Source of the DNA: DASSFG01 sp035550375
Lineage (GTDB): Bacteria; Planctomycetota; Planctomycetia; Pirellulales; JAICIG01
Direction of reading: 5' to 3'
NCBI GenBank assembly: GCA_035550375.1
Contig: DASZPH010000041.1
Location: 1 to 64,000 of the forward strand
Length of the DNA: 64,000 bases
Part shown: positions 1 to 8,027 of the stretch, piece after piece
Layout: the number at the start of each line of letters is the position of its first letter
How positions within the stretch are numbered: the stretch's first letter is position 1
The notes under the pieces: generated by a model
The model's input: the letters and a program-made list of their open reading frames with translations, nothing else
Told to the model about the DNA's origin: nothing
The model's database searches: none
Program-made: the position numbers and the translations under genes

Positions 1-1
1 A

Positions 2-181
2 GGCCACCGCAAACGCTCGCAAGCGGCGCGCGACGCGATTCATGGTCTCAAGCAGCGACAGAATCCTGTGGTGATCGAATTCCACACCAGCCAGAAGGGC
101 GCGACGATCTGGTACGAGCTGCTGCTCGAAAACCTTCCGCGCGGCGCGGCGACGCGCAAAGCGCCTCGCCTGCCCCGCTGA
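2..181 (+). CDS. C-terminal end of an unidentified protein (partial)
   Basis: The frame is open from the window edge to a TGA at 179-181, giving 59 residues with GC-rich third positions as in the real genes around it. The tail includes VVIEFHTSQKGATIWYELLL, which looks like folded protein, but I do not recognise the family. The start lies outside the window. A second open stretch in another frame continues to a TGA at 345-347 and also has GC-rich third positions, so the gene may be frameshifted near its end or followed by a remnant. No function is proposed. Confidence 0.4.
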   Translation, partial: GHRKRSQAARDAIHGLKQRQNPVVIEFHTSQKGATIWYELLLENLPRGAATRKAPRLPR

Positions 182-393
182 AAAGTCGCCTGGCCCGGCA
201 GGACCCTTCATCGGCCGAGACCGCCGCAAGCAGGTGGTCCAAGCCAACCACGACCTGATCGTGGAAACGGCCGAGAAACCCGGAGGCGCGCACGGTTCTG
301 CGCTGGCGGCCGGCAGCGAGGCCAGCATCCGCATCGTCAGCTGGTGAAGCAAATTGCTGCTGTGGATCGCTCACGCATGCGTAGAATAGCCGA

Positions 394-1998
394 ATGCCCA
401 TTCGTTTATCCAACCTGCGTCTGAGCATCGACGAGCCGGAGGTAACGCTGGCCGAACGGCTGGCGGCGGCGCTCGAGGTGCGCCGCGACGACATTCGGCG
501 ATGGCGGATTCTGCGCAAGAGCCTCGACACGCGCGACAAACGAGATCTGAAATTCGTCTATACGGCCGAAGTGGCCTTCGCCGGCGACGAGCCGAGCCTG
601 GTGGCACGAGCCTCCCGCCGCGGCAAGTCGGTGAGCATCGAGCTCTACGACGAACGGCCGTTCGAAATGCCGCCGCCGGGCGAACGGCCGCTCGAGCATC
701 GACCGGTGATCGTCGGTTCCGGTCCCGCGGGGCTGGCCGCGGGCTACTTTCTGGCCGAACAGGGCTACCGTCCGCTGATTATCGAGCGGGGGCGCGCGGT
801 GCGCGACCGCATCGACGACGTGAAGGCCTTCGACGCGGGCGGGCCGCACAACCCCGAGAGCAACTACCTGTTTGGCGAGGGAGGGGCAGGCACCTTCAGC
901 GACGGCAAGCTCACTTGCCGCACGTCCGGCCCCGAAGTGCGACGCGTGCTGGAGCTGTTCGCCGAATGCAAGGGCAAGCCGTCGATCCTCTACGACTATC
1001 GGCCGCACCTGGGGAGCAACCGACTGCCGGCCGTGGTCAAGGCGTTTCGCCGCGGCATTCTGGCGATGGGGGGCGACTACCGTTTTGAATGCCGCCTGGA
1101 AGACCTCGACGTGGCCGACGGCCGGATCCGGGGAGTCATGACCTCGGCGGGCCATGTGCCCGCGTCCGTCGTCATTCTGGCGATCGGCCACAGCGCCCGC
1201 GACACCTACCAGATGCTGTTCGATCGGGGAGTACCCCTCGTTCCCAAGCCGTTTCAGTTCGGCGTGCGGATCGAGCAGCCGCAAGAGCAGGTGAACCGGG
1301 CACAGTATGGCCCGGTCCGACTGGAAGAGAAGCTTGGGGCGGCCGACTATTCGCTGGTCGCCCGCGGGCGGTCGAACCTGTTCAGTTTTTGCATGTGCGC
1401 CGGTGGGCAGATTATTCCCAGCGTCTCCGAGCCAGGCCATTTCTGCACCAACGGCATGAGCTTGTCCCGGCGCGCCAGCCCGTTTGCCAACAGCGGCCTG
1501 ATGGTGACGCTCGAGCCAGAAACCTTTGGATCCGAGCATCCACTGGCCGGCATGATGCTCCAGCGGCATTACGAGGGCCTGGCTTACGCGTTGAGCGGAG
1601 CGGCGTACCATTGTCCCGTTCAAACGGCGGACGACTTTCTCAACCGGCGACGAACCGATCGCGTACTGGAGTGCAGTTACGCGCGCAGAACCGTGCCGGC
1701 CGCGATCGACGGGCTTGTGCCACCGCAGGTCGTCGCCGCGCTCGACGAGGGGTTGCCCGTCCTCGACCGGCGGTGGCGCGGCCAGTTCCTTCGCAACGCC
1801 GTCCTCGTCGGTCCAGAAGCGCGGGGGAGCTCACCGATTCGGTTCCTGCGCGATGCAGACACGCTGGAGAGCACCGGCGTGGCCGGCCTTTATCCGATCG
1901 GAGAGGGGGCCGGATATGCGGGTGGCATCGTGAGCGCCTCGCTCGACGGACTTCGCGTGGCGAAGTCGATCGTCAGCCGCTACGCACCGTTGGGCTAG
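394..1998 (+). CDS. FAD-dependent dehydrogenase, COG2509 type
   Basis: A 534-residue flavoprotein. A dinucleotide-binding motif, VGSGPAGLAAGYFLAEQGY, starts near residue 107, after an N-terminal alpha/beta domain of about 100 residues. This late position of the FAD motif is typical of the COG2509 family of uncharacterised FAD-dependent dehydrogenases. Further family-like blocks are NYLFGEGGAGTFSDGKL (about 155-172), a cysteine-rich SFCMCAGGQIIP segment, and a C-terminal FAD-closing motif, GLYPIGEGAGYAGGI. No signal peptide is visible, so it should be cytoplasmic. The substrate is unknown. It is flanked by a convergent VOC gene, and no operon partner is evident. The family call is strong; the physiological role is open. 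Confidence 0.88.
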   Translation: MPIRLSNLRLSIDEPEVTLAERLAAALEVRRDDIRRWRILRKSLDTRDKRDLKFVYTAEVAFAGDEPSLVARASRRGKSVSIELYDERPFEMPPPGERPLEHRPVIVGSGPAGLAAGYFLAEQGYRPLIIERGRAVRDRIDDVKAFDAGGPHNPESNYLFGEGGAGTFSDGKLTCRTSGPEVRRVLELFAECKGKPSILYDYRPHLGSNRLPAVVKAFRRGILAMGGDYRFECRLEDLDVADGRIRGVMTSAGHVPASVVILAIGHSARDTYQMLFDRGVPLVPKPFQFGVRIEQPQEQVNRAQYGPVRLEEKLGAADYSLVARGRSNLFSFCMCAGGQIIPSVSEPGHFCTNGMSLSRRASPFANSGLMVTLEPETFGSEHPLAGMMLQRHYEGLAYALSGAAYHCPVQTADDFLNRRRTDRVLECSYARRTVPAAIDGLVPPQVVAALDEGLPVLDRRWRGQFLRNAVLVGPEARGSSPIRFLRDADTLESTGVAGLYPIGEGAGYAGGIVSASLDGLRVAKSIVSRYAPLG

Positions 1999-2069
1999 AG
2001 CTTCGCCTCGAACGTGCATCGGCAGGAAATACCGTAGGGTGACTGCCCAGGTCGCCTCGCGGCACGACT

Positions 2070-2459
2070 TTAGCTCCCGACTTCGGCTGCCCGGTTTGCC
2101 GCCACAACCTCGAACACGTAGCCGTTGGGGTCCTTGAAGAAGAAGCGTTCAAACGGCGTCGGACGAATCGGGGCGATCAGCTCGGCGCCCTGCGCCGTCA
2201 GGCGCGACTTGAGTCCGCCGAATTCTCGCTCGTCGAATTGGATGGCCAAGTGACGCCCGTACTCCTTCTCGAAGGCCGAAGGCTGAAAATCGGCAACTTC
2301 GATCAGGTGCAACTCCTGGCCGGGAGCGATCTCCAGCCAGGCCGCCGGCTGCCCGATGTTATTCGGCCGCTGGATCGGACGCCAGCCAAGCGTGGCGGCG
2401 AAAAAGTCGCGGGAGCGCGCCACGTCGCGAGTGGCCAAGGTCAAATGGGCGAAAGGCAT
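2070..2459 (-). CDS. VOC / glyoxalase-like protein
   Basis: A 129-residue protein with the paired beta-alpha-beta-beta-beta layout of the vicinal oxygen chelate fold. It opens with FAHLTLATRDVARSRDFF, contains LGWRP in the first module, and ends with FFFKDPNGYVFEVV, the typical second-module strand. Candidate metal ligands are the early His (FAHLT), the His of GRHLAIQF and the late Glu (FEVV). The length fits a single-domain VOC protein such as a lactoylglutathione lyase or fosfomycin-resistance relative, but the substrate cannot be told from sequence. It stands alone, convergent with the FAD protein gene. Confidence 0.85.
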   Translation of the reverse strand: MPFAHLTLATRDVARSRDFFAATLGWRPIQRPNNIGQPAAWLEIAPGQELHLIEVADFQPSAFEKEYGRHLAIQFDEREFGGLKSRLTAQGAELIAPIRPTPFERFFFKDPNGYVFEVVAANRAAEVGS

Positions 2460-2612
2460 AGGTACGGAACCGATCGGTTTTTAGAGCCGGGTGTTTCTGA
2501 GACGCCCCCAAGCTACTTGAGCGTGGCGTTTGCTGTCAAAAGAATGCACCGAGTTTCACAACCACACCGGCGGGATTAGAATCGGTTATCGGCTACCAAG
2601 CTGAGCAAGATC

Positions 2613-2770
2613 ATGCCGAGCCGCTTTCCGGGCGTGGATCCTTACCTCGAAACTCGGGGCTGCGGCGCGATTTCCATCACGAGTTCATCACGGCGTGGCG
2701 GGCTGCGTTGGGTGCGGCGCTGCCCAGACATTATGAGGCTCGAATCGAGGAGGAAATCCAACTCGGAGTG
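2613..2770 (+). pseudogene. Truncated, frameshifted DUF4058 remnant
   Basis: The ATG at 2613 starts MPSRFPGVDPYLE, the conserved opening of DUF4058 proteins. The match then jumps frame between about 2651 and 2665 and continues as RDFHHEFITAWRAALG and LPRHYEARIEEEIQL, the next conserved blocks. After about 2770 the similarity stops, and the frame runs antisense into the end of the neighbouring hydrolase gene. An intact DUF4058 protein is roughly 250 residues, so only the first fifth remains. DUF4058 function is unknown. This is clearly a decayed copy. Confidence 0.75.
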
Positions 2771-2828
2771 CGCCGGGTATTAACCGAGCGCGACGGATTC
2801 TCGAGTGCGAGGGAATTGGCAACGGGGG

Positions 2829-5648
2829 TTAGGGTCCCGGACTTGTCCAGCGCCCTTCGACTTCCAACCACTCGAAGGGGGAGAAATCGACCGCGATCGT
2901 GTCCCCCTCGATCGTCAGGTCGGCGAGGCGCTGACCGGCGAAGTCGATTCGCCAGGCGGCGAGGGGCGACCGAAACAGGCGAAAGTGTACACGGCCGCCG
3001 CGGCCTTCGGTCTCCCAAAGCCGGGCGCGGAAGCCCGCGATTTGGCCCCCCTCGTCAAGCGCCTCCCAGTGCGTTGCCACGACGTTGCGGGCGTCGAGAT
3101 GAAATAACCATCCGGATGGCGCTTTGGGGGGCGCGCTGCAGGCGACGACGGTGGGCTTATCGAGCAGGGTGAGAGCGTGTTCGGCCGGATGCGACAGGCT
3201 GGCGCCCACTCCCAGGCGAAATCGCCGCCGCGTTTCGCCGCGCGCGACGAGCAGCGTGTCGAGCATGCGCGTCCCGATACGTCGATGGTAGGGCCATCCG
3301 CCGGAGAGAATTGTCGCCCGGGCCTTGGCGGCGCGAATCTCGACGAAGTAAGGCGCTTCAAGGTTGCGGGCGTCGGTGACCTGCAAGGTCAGCCCCACGC
3401 TGCGGTAAAGTTCGGCCGACTCGTCGCCCCAGGCGAAGCGGCAAGCATAGTAGGAGTTCCAAGGGTCGGCGCGCGGCGGCAGATCGATTTCCAACTCGAT
3501 GTCGAGCAAGGCCACGCGTGATCCGCGTCCCAAACCTACCCTTTGCACGAAGCCGGCGATTCGTTTCCCTTCGGGGTCGACAAGCTCACCCCGGCTCGTG
3601 ACCTCGGAATAGGCCGGCCCCGACGCGGTGATCTCCACCTCCTGTGCGACCATCTTCGAGTAACCGGCGTCGGCGTCAGGATCGCGCCACACGTCACCCG
3701 GCTTGGGTTTGGGCGGGGGCAAACGGAAAGCGAGTTGTTGCGAGAGAAGATTTCCACGCTGGCTGGCGTCGTAGACCGAGCGGATTCCCCCCGTCTCGCG
3801 GCTCACTACAATTTGTACGTGCTCGTTGTTGATCGCGAGCTCCTTGTCGGCCGACTTGGACCTCCGCTTTTCGGCGGGCGGGAGCGCCACGCCCGCCGGG
3901 ATCCAGGCGAAGCCCATCGGCGGCACGTCGATCGCTACGTGCGTTGTGTCGCCGTCAGACTGGGCTGCGACCACCGCCCCGCCGGAAGCAGGAACCCGGT
4001 TCCCGCCGGGCAGACTCAAAACCTCGCGTCTCGCAAAGGGAAGCGCATTCAGGACGAGATGTCCTTGCGCCGGTGGCGGCTCGACGGCGCCAGCCGAGCC
4101 AAGCGGGGTTGCTCCCAGTTTTTCGGCCAGCGCGGCGGCCGCTTCTTCGACGACGGTCTGCGGCAACTCGCTCGCGACGTCCGCCAGCTCGATTCGTGGC
4201 GCGGCGGGTTTGCCGGCGAGCATGTCGGCCAGAGCCGCCATCGCCTGAGCGCTCTCGCGGCGGGCTCGGCGAATGTGGCGGTCGGTGACTCGCGACAGCG
4301 GATTCGGCTCTTCCCGAATAATCGCCTGGCGCAGGTACGGCGCCCGATATTGGTCGGCCCGGAACTTGGTCAGCTCACCCGGCCGATCGGTGTTTTGAAA
4401 AAATACATCGAGCGTGACGAACTTGCCCAGCGCGGGAGCGTAGGCCGCCATCCGCCGCAGGTCCTGAAAGAAGGGGCTTGTCTGCCCGGGCCAGTGGGCG
4501 AAAACGAGCGTGGCAACGTGGTCGCGGTCCATCGTCTCGCCCATTTTTCGCGAGTAGCTAAGCACGCTCTCCGCCTTGCTGGCGTCGAGTGGCAAACGGC
4601 TGAGGGCGTCGATACTCCCAGAGTCGAGATCCTCCCAGCGCGTTTTGCACTGGCCGGCCTGCGGAAAATGACCTTCGTCGAGCGTGAAATGGAGGGCGCC
4701 CCCAAAGCCGGCCGAGGAGAGGAGGCCTGGCAAGAGCGGCGACAACCCGAAGCGACGCCGGCCAAACACCACCGGCCGATGCCCCACGACACGCTGATAG
4801 ACGGCCAGGCCGCGTTCAAGCGCGCGCCGTATCGATTCGACGGGCAAAAGCGGCAGTTCGTCCTCGATATATTCGCCACCCACGAGCGAGACGTTCTTGT
4901 CGTCGAGCGCCTGGCGCATCGTCGAGAGGATCTCGGGCTGCTGCTGCGACAGTCGCTCGACCAGTTCGGCCGGGATGAGCAGGTTCTTTGGTACCCGATC
5001 GAGCAACTCGGCCCGCAAGGAAGTTCCCAAGGTCGTCGGGGCCACCAGCACCAGGTCGATCAAGTAGGCCTCGACCGGATAAAATCGCTCGCGGGCTTCC
5101 GCGAGCACTTCGAAGCAGTTTCGCAGCTTTTCGCGCGCCTCGACAGCGCGACCTTCGCACGCCGCCGTCGCGGCCGCGACGGCCTGATTCCGGAGATGGA
5201 TTTCGTCGATGTTGCTCATGTATCGCATCTGGCGCGTGAGCAACTCGACCAGCAGATAGCAAACCCCCAGGGCCAGGAAGTCGGCCGCCAACTCGGGCTC
5301 GACCCGCGGGGCCTCGGGCAGCCCGGCCAGCGCCGCCGCCAGAATGTCGTCGCGCGAGCGGGTTTTACGCACGACGCAAGAGCGCTCGTCGTGAGCCCGG
5401 CTCGTCCATCCGGCCACCAGGAGCGGTTCGCTTGAGCTGGGGATGACAAACAGCCGTTCGGTGACCTCGTCGGGCGGGCTGTCGGCCCGGTACCACGTTG
5501 GGAGGCGCTGGGCCGAGGCCAGCAGCGCGGGATGCCACAAGGCCGACCAGGCAGCGAGCAGCCCTTCGGCTTCCGGTCCCTCCTGATAGACCGGAAAATC
5601 TTCCAGGCTGTGGCAAGGGAGCAAGATCGCAAGTTCGGCGTAGGGCAT
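2829..5648 (-). CDS. Large glycoside hydrolase, GH38/alpha-mannosidase-like
   Basis: A 939-residue protein without a clear signal peptide. The middle resembles the catalytic barrel of GH38/GH57-type enzymes: a VGGEYIEDELPLLPVES segment, then RPVVFGRRRFGLSPLLPGLL, then a region describing a target fold through LVFAHWPGQTSPFFQDL. The C-terminal part (about 600-935) has the beta-sandwich look of mannosidase tails, for example NNEHVQIVVSRETGGIRSVYD, a motif style seen near the start of the GH38 C-terminal domain. A glycan-cleaving role is inferred. Catalytic acids were not assigned. It lies 53 bp downstream of the ceramidase-like gene on the same strand, so the two are probably co-transcribed. 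Confidence 0.6.
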   Translation of the reverse strand: MPYAELAILLPCHSLEDFPVYQEGPEAEGLLAAWSALWHPALLASAQRLPTWYRADSPPDEVTERLFVIPSSSEPLLVAGWTSRAHDERSCVVRKTRSRDDILAAALAGLPEAPRVEPELAADFLALGVCYLLVELLTRQMRYMSNIDEIHLRNQAVAAATAACEGRAVEAREKLRNCFEVLAEARERFYPVEAYLIDLVLVAPTTLGTSLRAELLDRVPKNLLIPAELVERLSQQQPEILSTMRQALDDKNVSLVGGEYIEDELPLLPVESIRRALERGLAVYQRVVGHRPVVFGRRRFGLSPLLPGLLSSAGFGGALHFTLDEGHFPQAGQCKTRWEDLDSGSIDALSRLPLDASKAESVLSYSRKMGETMDRDHVATLVFAHWPGQTSPFFQDLRRMAAYAPALGKFVTLDVFFQNTDRPGELTKFRADQYRAPYLRQAIIREEPNPLSRVTDRHIRRARRESAQAMAALADMLAGKPAAPRIELADVASELPQTVVEEAAAALAEKLGATPLGSAGAVEPPPAQGHLVLNALPFARREVLSLPGGNRVPASGGAVVAAQSDGDTTHVAIDVPPMGFAWIPAGVALPPAEKRRSKSADKELAINNEHVQIVVSRETGGIRSVYDASQRGNLLSQQLAFRLPPPKPKPGDVWRDPDADAGYSKMVAQEVEITASGPAYSEVTSRGELVDPEGKRIAGFVQRVGLGRGSRVALLDIELEIDLPPRADPWNSYYACRFAWGDESAELYRSVGLTLQVTDARNLEAPYFVEIRAAKARATILSGGWPYHRRIGTRMLDTLLVARGETRRRFRLGVGASLSHPAEHALTLLDKPTVVACSAPPKAPSGWLFHLDARNVVATHWEALDEGGQIAGFRARLWETEGRGGRVHFRLFRSPLAAWRIDFAGQRLADLTIEGDTIAVDFSPFEWLEVEGRWTSPGP

Positions 5649-5701
5649 AGCGGATACAGGTTGAGCTTATTGGCGAAAGACAGATGGAGCTGGCGAGAAC
5701 G

Positions 5702-7174
5702 TCACTCCGCCTTTTTGTCTTTCTTCATCTCGCCCGCCATGTCCAGCAATTCGGCCAGCATCTTCTCGGAGGCCTGCTTCTCAAGCCTGTTGGTCCCCAT
5801 CCACGTTTCGTAGCCCCCTAAGTCGTGGTGCCGCGGAGTCGGTAGGTAGCCATAGTAACCATGAGCGAGCGAGACCATAAACGAATCGGCAAAGGGTGAA
5901 CGCCGCTTGAACTCCAGACCGATCTCACAGAATACTTCGTTGGGCATCGTGCCGATGCACACCGAGCCGAGGCGCAGCACCTGTAGGGGCATCGGCAGCG
6001 CGGCCGGGTAGTCTGCCATGCGCAGCGTCCGTTCGGCATAGATTGCGCCCAGGTCGGCCCTGCCTGGCGAAAGCGGCCGCTCGGCCAACGTCTTCTTGGC
6101 CCAAGCGACTTGCTCTTGATTGGGCCGCCGGCAGCCGATCGACAGTTCGCGGTATCGTGCGTCGAGCGTGATCTCGTGCGAGTAACGGGCGTTCGCCAAG
6201 GCTTCCTGCACCCGCTTCGCGAGGTCGCTCGCGACGGCCCGCATCTGTGCATACGGCTCCTGAGCCGGACGAGGCTGCCTGAAATTGATGTTGTTGATAT
6301 CGCCGCTCGTGCCGTTGGCCAGCATGGCGACGAAAGGGGGATCGAGCCGCTCGGCATCGAGCAGACGGGTCAGCTCATCGCAAAAGACGGCGAAGTAGTC
6401 AGCCGAAATATGCGCATTTCCCACGCCGCCCACGTAATGCAGCGAATAGGCGGCGAAGAGCGAGATCGGATGGCCATCGAGACCTCGAACGGACAGGACC
6501 GAAACCACCGGATCGGTTGGGCCGGCTGGGTCGAGCAGGTTCGGGCTGCCTGGCTCCGGATTCATCTTTACGAGGTCGCTGGGAAAAGCGGTGCTGTCGG
6601 CGAACGGGCTCGCCGGGATCGTCCCCGGCCGCATGAACCAGCGGCGATTGAAAACGTGTTCGGGAGCCTCAACTTTGAGAAATGCCAGCTCGGCAGGCCG
6701 TAAATTATTCGCCGCGCAGGTGACGCCGTCGGCGATTCGGCGGGCCACAAACTGCTGGTATTCGTCGCCTGGCTGATCGTATTTGAAATGGTCGCTGCCA
6801 ATGGCGCTTGTCGCCGAGTGGGTGTGCGTGGCGCAGATCAGGACGTTGTCGCGGGGGATTGAGGCTCGCTCGGCGATTTGCCGGCGGGCCTCGTCGCTCA
6901 CCCGGCGATCGATGCCAAGCAGGTCGCAGACCACCATCGCCAGCTTTGTCTTGCCGTCGTCGAGCACCAGGCAGCGTGCGTGAAGTTCGTCGTGAATGTG
7001 CTTGGAGGGGATGGGGAGAAAGCCCCCCACGATATCGCCCCCCAAAGCCGGCGTAATGTTGCTGGCGGCGGCTCCGGCTCGAAAGATTTGCTTTTCGTCA
7101 GCGCGCCCCGCGGACGGGACAAGTAGGGCGAGCGAGACCCCGCCCGCCAGCAACCACACCAACGTTCGATTCAT
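5702..7174 (-). CDS. Secreted neutral/alkaline ceramidase-like protein
   Basis: A 490-residue protein with an N-terminal signal peptide (hydrophobic LVWLLAGGVSLALLVPSAG, then a likely cut after GRA). The mature start, FRAGAAASNITPALGGDI, and the motifs HDELHARCLVLDDG and ICATHTHSATSAIGSD match the N-terminal domain of the neutral/alkaline non-lysosomal ceramidase family. The histidine-rich THTHS block is a likely zinc site. Planctomycetes carry many such proteins, and few if any are proven ceramidases, so the substrate is uncertain. It is the first gene of a likely two-gene transcript with the GH38-like hydrolase. Confidence 0.85.
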   Translation of the reverse strand: MNRTLVWLLAGGVSLALLVPSAGRADEKQIFRAGAAASNITPALGGDIVGGFLPIPSKHIHDELHARCLVLDDGKTKLAMVVCDLLGIDRRVSDEARRQIAERASIPRDNVLICATHTHSATSAIGSDHFKYDQPGDEYQQFVARRIADGVTCAANNLRPAELAFLKVEAPEHVFNRRWFMRPGTIPASPFADSTAFPSDLVKMNPEPGSPNLLDPAGPTDPVVSVLSVRGLDGHPISLFAAYSLHYVGGVGNAHISADYFAVFCDELTRLLDAERLDPPFVAMLANGTSGDINNINFRQPRPAQEPYAQMRAVASDLAKRVQEALANARYSHEITLDARYRELSIGCRRPNQEQVAWAKKTLAERPLSPGRADLGAIYAERTLRMADYPAALPMPLQVLRLGSVCIGTMPNEVFCEIGLEFKRRSPFADSFMVSLAHGYYGYLPTPRHHDLGGYETWMGTNRLEKQASEKMLAELLDMAGEMKKDKKAE

Positions 7175-7212
7175 TGCTTAACTCCGCGTGACATTCGGCA
7201 TTCGGGTAGTGG

Positions 7213-7253
7213 TGCAGGCACTCCGCCTGCATTCAGGCGGCCAAGACGGCCGC
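7213..7253. repeat. Two adjacent perfect inverted repeats
   Basis: TGCAGGC at 7213-7219 pairs with GCCTGCA at 7225-7231 over a 5-nt loop. GCGGCC at 7237-7242 pairs with GGCCGC at 7248-7253, also over a 5-nt loop. They lie in the divergent gap between the ceramidase-like gene and rpsR, so they are not terminators for either gene. They look like a REP-type palindromic unit. Whether the element recurs elsewhere in the genome cannot be seen here. Confidence 0.55.
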
Positions 7254-7412
7254 ACGAAAATCGGACCTCAACACGCTTTGACCGGCAGGCGGTACCGCGA
7301 TATGATAACGGATTCTTGCCCTGACGATGAGGGGCGGACAGCGGCTTCAAGGGTCCGAGAACACCCGCAGTTGTCGCCCGTAATTGTTTAGACCAACGCA
7401 TCTTATTTGAAC

Positions 7413-7688
7413 ATGCCCGAATTCAATCGTAACCGCCCGCCGAGCAAAAAGCGCTCGAAGGTCACCACCCGGCAGAAGAAAAAAGATCCCATTTTCGTCG
7501 ACGGCGCTCGGCCACGTCCGATGTACGTCGATTACAAGGACCTTGAGCTCCTGACCAAGCTCACCAGCCGCCAGGGGAAGCTTATCGGCCGCCGCAAGAG
7601 CGGTTGCACCGCGGCCAGCCAGCACGCTGTCGCCAAGGCGATCAAGCGTGCACGTTTCATGGCGCTCTTGCCCTACGTCGCCGACTGA
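7413..7688 (+). CDS. rpsR: 30S ribosomal protein bS18
   Basis: A 91-residue protein whose C-terminal half has the bS18 signature: YVDYKDLELLTKLTSRQGKL, then IGRRKSGCTAASQHAVAKAI and KRARFMALLPYV. It binds 16S rRNA with bS6 in the platform of the small subunit. The N-terminal tail is basic (RNRPPSKKRSKVTTRQKKK). An in-frame TTG exists at 7407, but the ATG at 7413 is the more natural start. The usual partners rpsF, ssb and rplI are not next to it. Downstream genes on the same strand are a small helical protein and an MnmE-like GTPase. Confidence 0.95.
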   Translation: MPEFNRNRPPSKKRSKVTTRQKKKDPIFVDGARPRPMYVDYKDLELLTKLTSRQGKLIGRRKSGCTAASQHAVAKAIKRARFMALLPYVAD

Positions 7689-7808
7689 GCGGGGCGGACG
7701 ACTGGCGACAGCGAGCCTGTAGCAGATCGAACCGGTAGCGGATCGTTGCGAATGGGGCTTGTCCGGGGCTCTTCCGCGGCACCGTGCCAGGCGGGCACGG
7801 AGAATCCG

Positions 7809-8027
7809 ATGCAACAAAAGAGAACTCCCGCTGAGCAGCGCAAACAACTCGTTCGAACGATGAACGAGCTTGGGGACATCATCCTGAGGGTGGACGAGCT
7901 CGCCAAAGAACACGCCGACAACAGCTCGGCGGCGAAGGGGTTTCGTCAGATCATTGTGGCTGTCGAAGGGGCCCGGTTGGCGCTACAAACGCAGTATAAC
8001 GAGCTTCTTGCCAATGCCGGCCGCTGA
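7809..8027 (+). CDS. Small helical protein of unknown function
   Basis: Taking the ATG at 7809 gives 72 residues. The frame extends upstream to 7746, but that part has no protein-like character. The product is charged and predicted to be almost all helix, with heptad-like spacing (QLVRTMNELGDIILRVDELA). There is no signal peptide or membrane segment. Its stop codon directly touches the ATG of the MnmE-like GTPase gene, so the two are translationally linked. I do not recognise a family. A partner or regulator of the GTPase is possible from context only. Confidence 0.65.
   Translation: MQQKRTPAEQRKQLVRTMNELGDIILRVDELAKEHADNSSAAKGFRQIIVAVEGARLALQTQYNELLANAGR

Noticed and set aside
406..1623. 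A 405-codon minus-strand frame opposite the FAD protein
   Set aside because: Shadow of a well-supported gene; composition is not protein-like.
3543..5435. A 630-codon plus-strand frame antisense to the GH38-like gene
   Set aside because: Low-complexity Arg/Gly-rich sequence with no motif; the minus-strand gene has clear domain structure.
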